This document shows positions 63,274 through 64,000 of a DNA stretch of 64,000 bases, piece by piece; positions within the stretch are counted from its first letter, which is position 1, and each line of letters begins with the position of its first letter. The stretch comes from Streptomyces sp. TLI_105 (GTDB taxonomy: Bacteria; Actinomycetota; Actinomycetes; Streptomycetales; Streptomycetaceae), in the NCBI RefSeq assembly GCF_900105415.1, contig NZ_FNSM01000001.1, forward strand, positions 7,324,001-7,388,000, given 5' to 3'. The translations under genes were made by a program, and so were the position numbers. The notes below the pieces were generated by a model. It worked only from the letters and a program-made list of their open reading frames with translations, was not told the DNA's origin and did not search any database.

Positions 63274-64000
63274 CTCACGACCTGAAGAACCACGAGGACC
63301 GCATGTCCGCTACGACTCCGACCACGGCGCCCCACGGGAACCTGTCCGGGGGGCACCACGCTCCCGGGCGGGTCGGCGGCGGCCTGTTCGACCCCGAGCA
63401 GCTGATCGCCTCCTTCCCGGAGGCGATCCGGAAGCTCGACCCGCGCGTGATGGTCACGTCGCCGGTCATGTTCGTGGTGCTCGTCGGCTCGGTGGTCACC
63501 ACCGTGCTCGCGGTCAAGGACCCGGGGGACTGGTTCGGCTGGGCGATCACCGTCTGGCTGTGGCTGACCACGCTCTTCGCCAACCTGGCGGAGGCGGTCG
63601 CGGAGGGCCGGGGCAAGGCCCAGGCCGACACCCTGCGCAAGGCCAAGACCGACACCGTCGCCCGCCGTCTGACGAAGACGGGCGAGGAGCGGGTGCCCGG
63701 CACCGAGCTGCGCGTCGGCGACCTCGTGGTCTGCGAGGCCGGCGACGTCATCCCGGGCGACGGTGACGTCGTCGAGGGCGTCGCCTCGGTCGACGAGTCC
63801 GCGATCACGGGCGAGTCCGCCCCTGTCATCCGCGAGTCAGGTGGCGACCGGTGCGCGGTCACGGGCGGTACGAAGGTGCTGTCCGACCGGGTCGTCCTCA
63901 AGATCACGACGAAGCCCGGCGAGACGTTCATCGACCGGATGATCAACCTGGTCGAGGGCGCGGCCCGGCAGAAGACCCCCAACGAGATCGCCCTCAACAT
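63270..64000 (+). CDS. kdpB: potassium-transporting P-type ATPase subunit B, partial
   Basis: The first 243 residues: TM region ([40 protein letters not shown]), then the actuator domain with [18 protein letters not shown] and the dephosphorylation motif [11 protein letters not shown] (TGES). The phosphorylated DKTGT site lies beyond the window edge. The N-terminus ([18 protein letters not shown]) is longer than usual; a start at ATG 63303 is an alternative. Confidence 0.95.
   Translation, partial: MTHDLKNHEDRMSATTPTTAPHGNLSGGHHAPGRVGGGLFDPEQLIASFPEAIRKLDPRVMVTSPVMFVVLVGSVVTTVLAVKDPGDWFGWAITVWLWLTTLFANLAEAVAEGRGKAQADTLRKAKTDTVARRLTKTGEERVPGTELRVGDLVVCEAGDVIPGDGDVVEGVASVDESAITGESAPVIRESGGDRCAVTGGTKVLSDRVVLKITTKPGETFIDRMINLVEGAARQKTPNEIALN

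Overview
The window is high-GC actinobacterial chromosome and looks like Streptomyces. Third codon positions are almost always G or C. GTG starts and 4-base start/stop overlaps (ATGA, GTGA) are common, and the gene families are typical of the genus: DUF2252, an SCO6745-like protein, a GlxA-type regulator, a P450 with its 3Fe-4S ferredoxin, and kdpFAB. Everything was read from sequence alone, without any database search.

Layout. 1-17.4 kb is orderly metabolic sequence. It holds an APC permease, a GntR/UTRA regulator with a dre-like operator, a DUF2252 protein, two tandem secreted S33 peptidases, an FAD oxidoreductase, a PadR regulator and fadH. Next come a cobalt ECF transporter (cbiMNQO) behind a cobalamin riboswitch and the dihydroxyacetone kinase operon dhaKLM. 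17.5-28.3 kb is a decayed accessory zone: a broken P-loop NTPase, a TetR fragment joined to a class II aldolase fragment, a secreted CE1-type esterase with a lectin domain, an IS256-like element flanked by 8-bp direct repeats with a VOC gene inside it, an internally deleted IS481-type transposase, NIPSNAP/LysR, a frameshifted SCO6745-like gene and a gamma-carbonic-anhydrase-like protein. 28.3-29.1 kb holds a DHFR-family gene and the initiator tRNA gene.

30.1-37.6 kb is the most interesting part. A 1494-residue protein combines a caspase-like protease, a STAND/NACHT-type ATPase and a C-terminal beta-propeller. It is translationally coupled to an LCAT/phospholipase-like hydrolase with a complete Ser-Asp-His triad. 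Divergent from it lies a Nudix-like protein, and next to that a two-TM protein resembling SLATT/DUF4231 effectors. The block sits between the initiator tRNA and transposase debris (37.9-40.1 kb). It looks like a conflict or abortive-infection cassette: the propeller or a partner senses, the ATPase switches, the caspase cleaves and the lipase attacks membranes. This is inference; no phage or toxicity evidence exists in the sequence.

40.4-47.7 kb has corA and an envelope-stress-like unit: a lipoprotein, an HlyD-like adaptor, a MacB-like ATPase and a permease, divergent from a response regulator and histidine kinase. 48-53 kb is again mixed, with a gamma-carbonic-anhydrase pseudogene, an IS5 remnant, an HSL-type hydrolase divergent from a TetR regulator across a 25-bp inverted repeat, and an RHS-like fragment. 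53.4-64 kb returns to metabolism: a geranylgeranyl-reductase-like flavoprotein, a Xi-class GST-like reductase, a GlxA-type regulator, a quinone oxidoreductase, ferredoxin plus P450, and the kdp potassium-uptake operon, which runs off the window inside kdpB.
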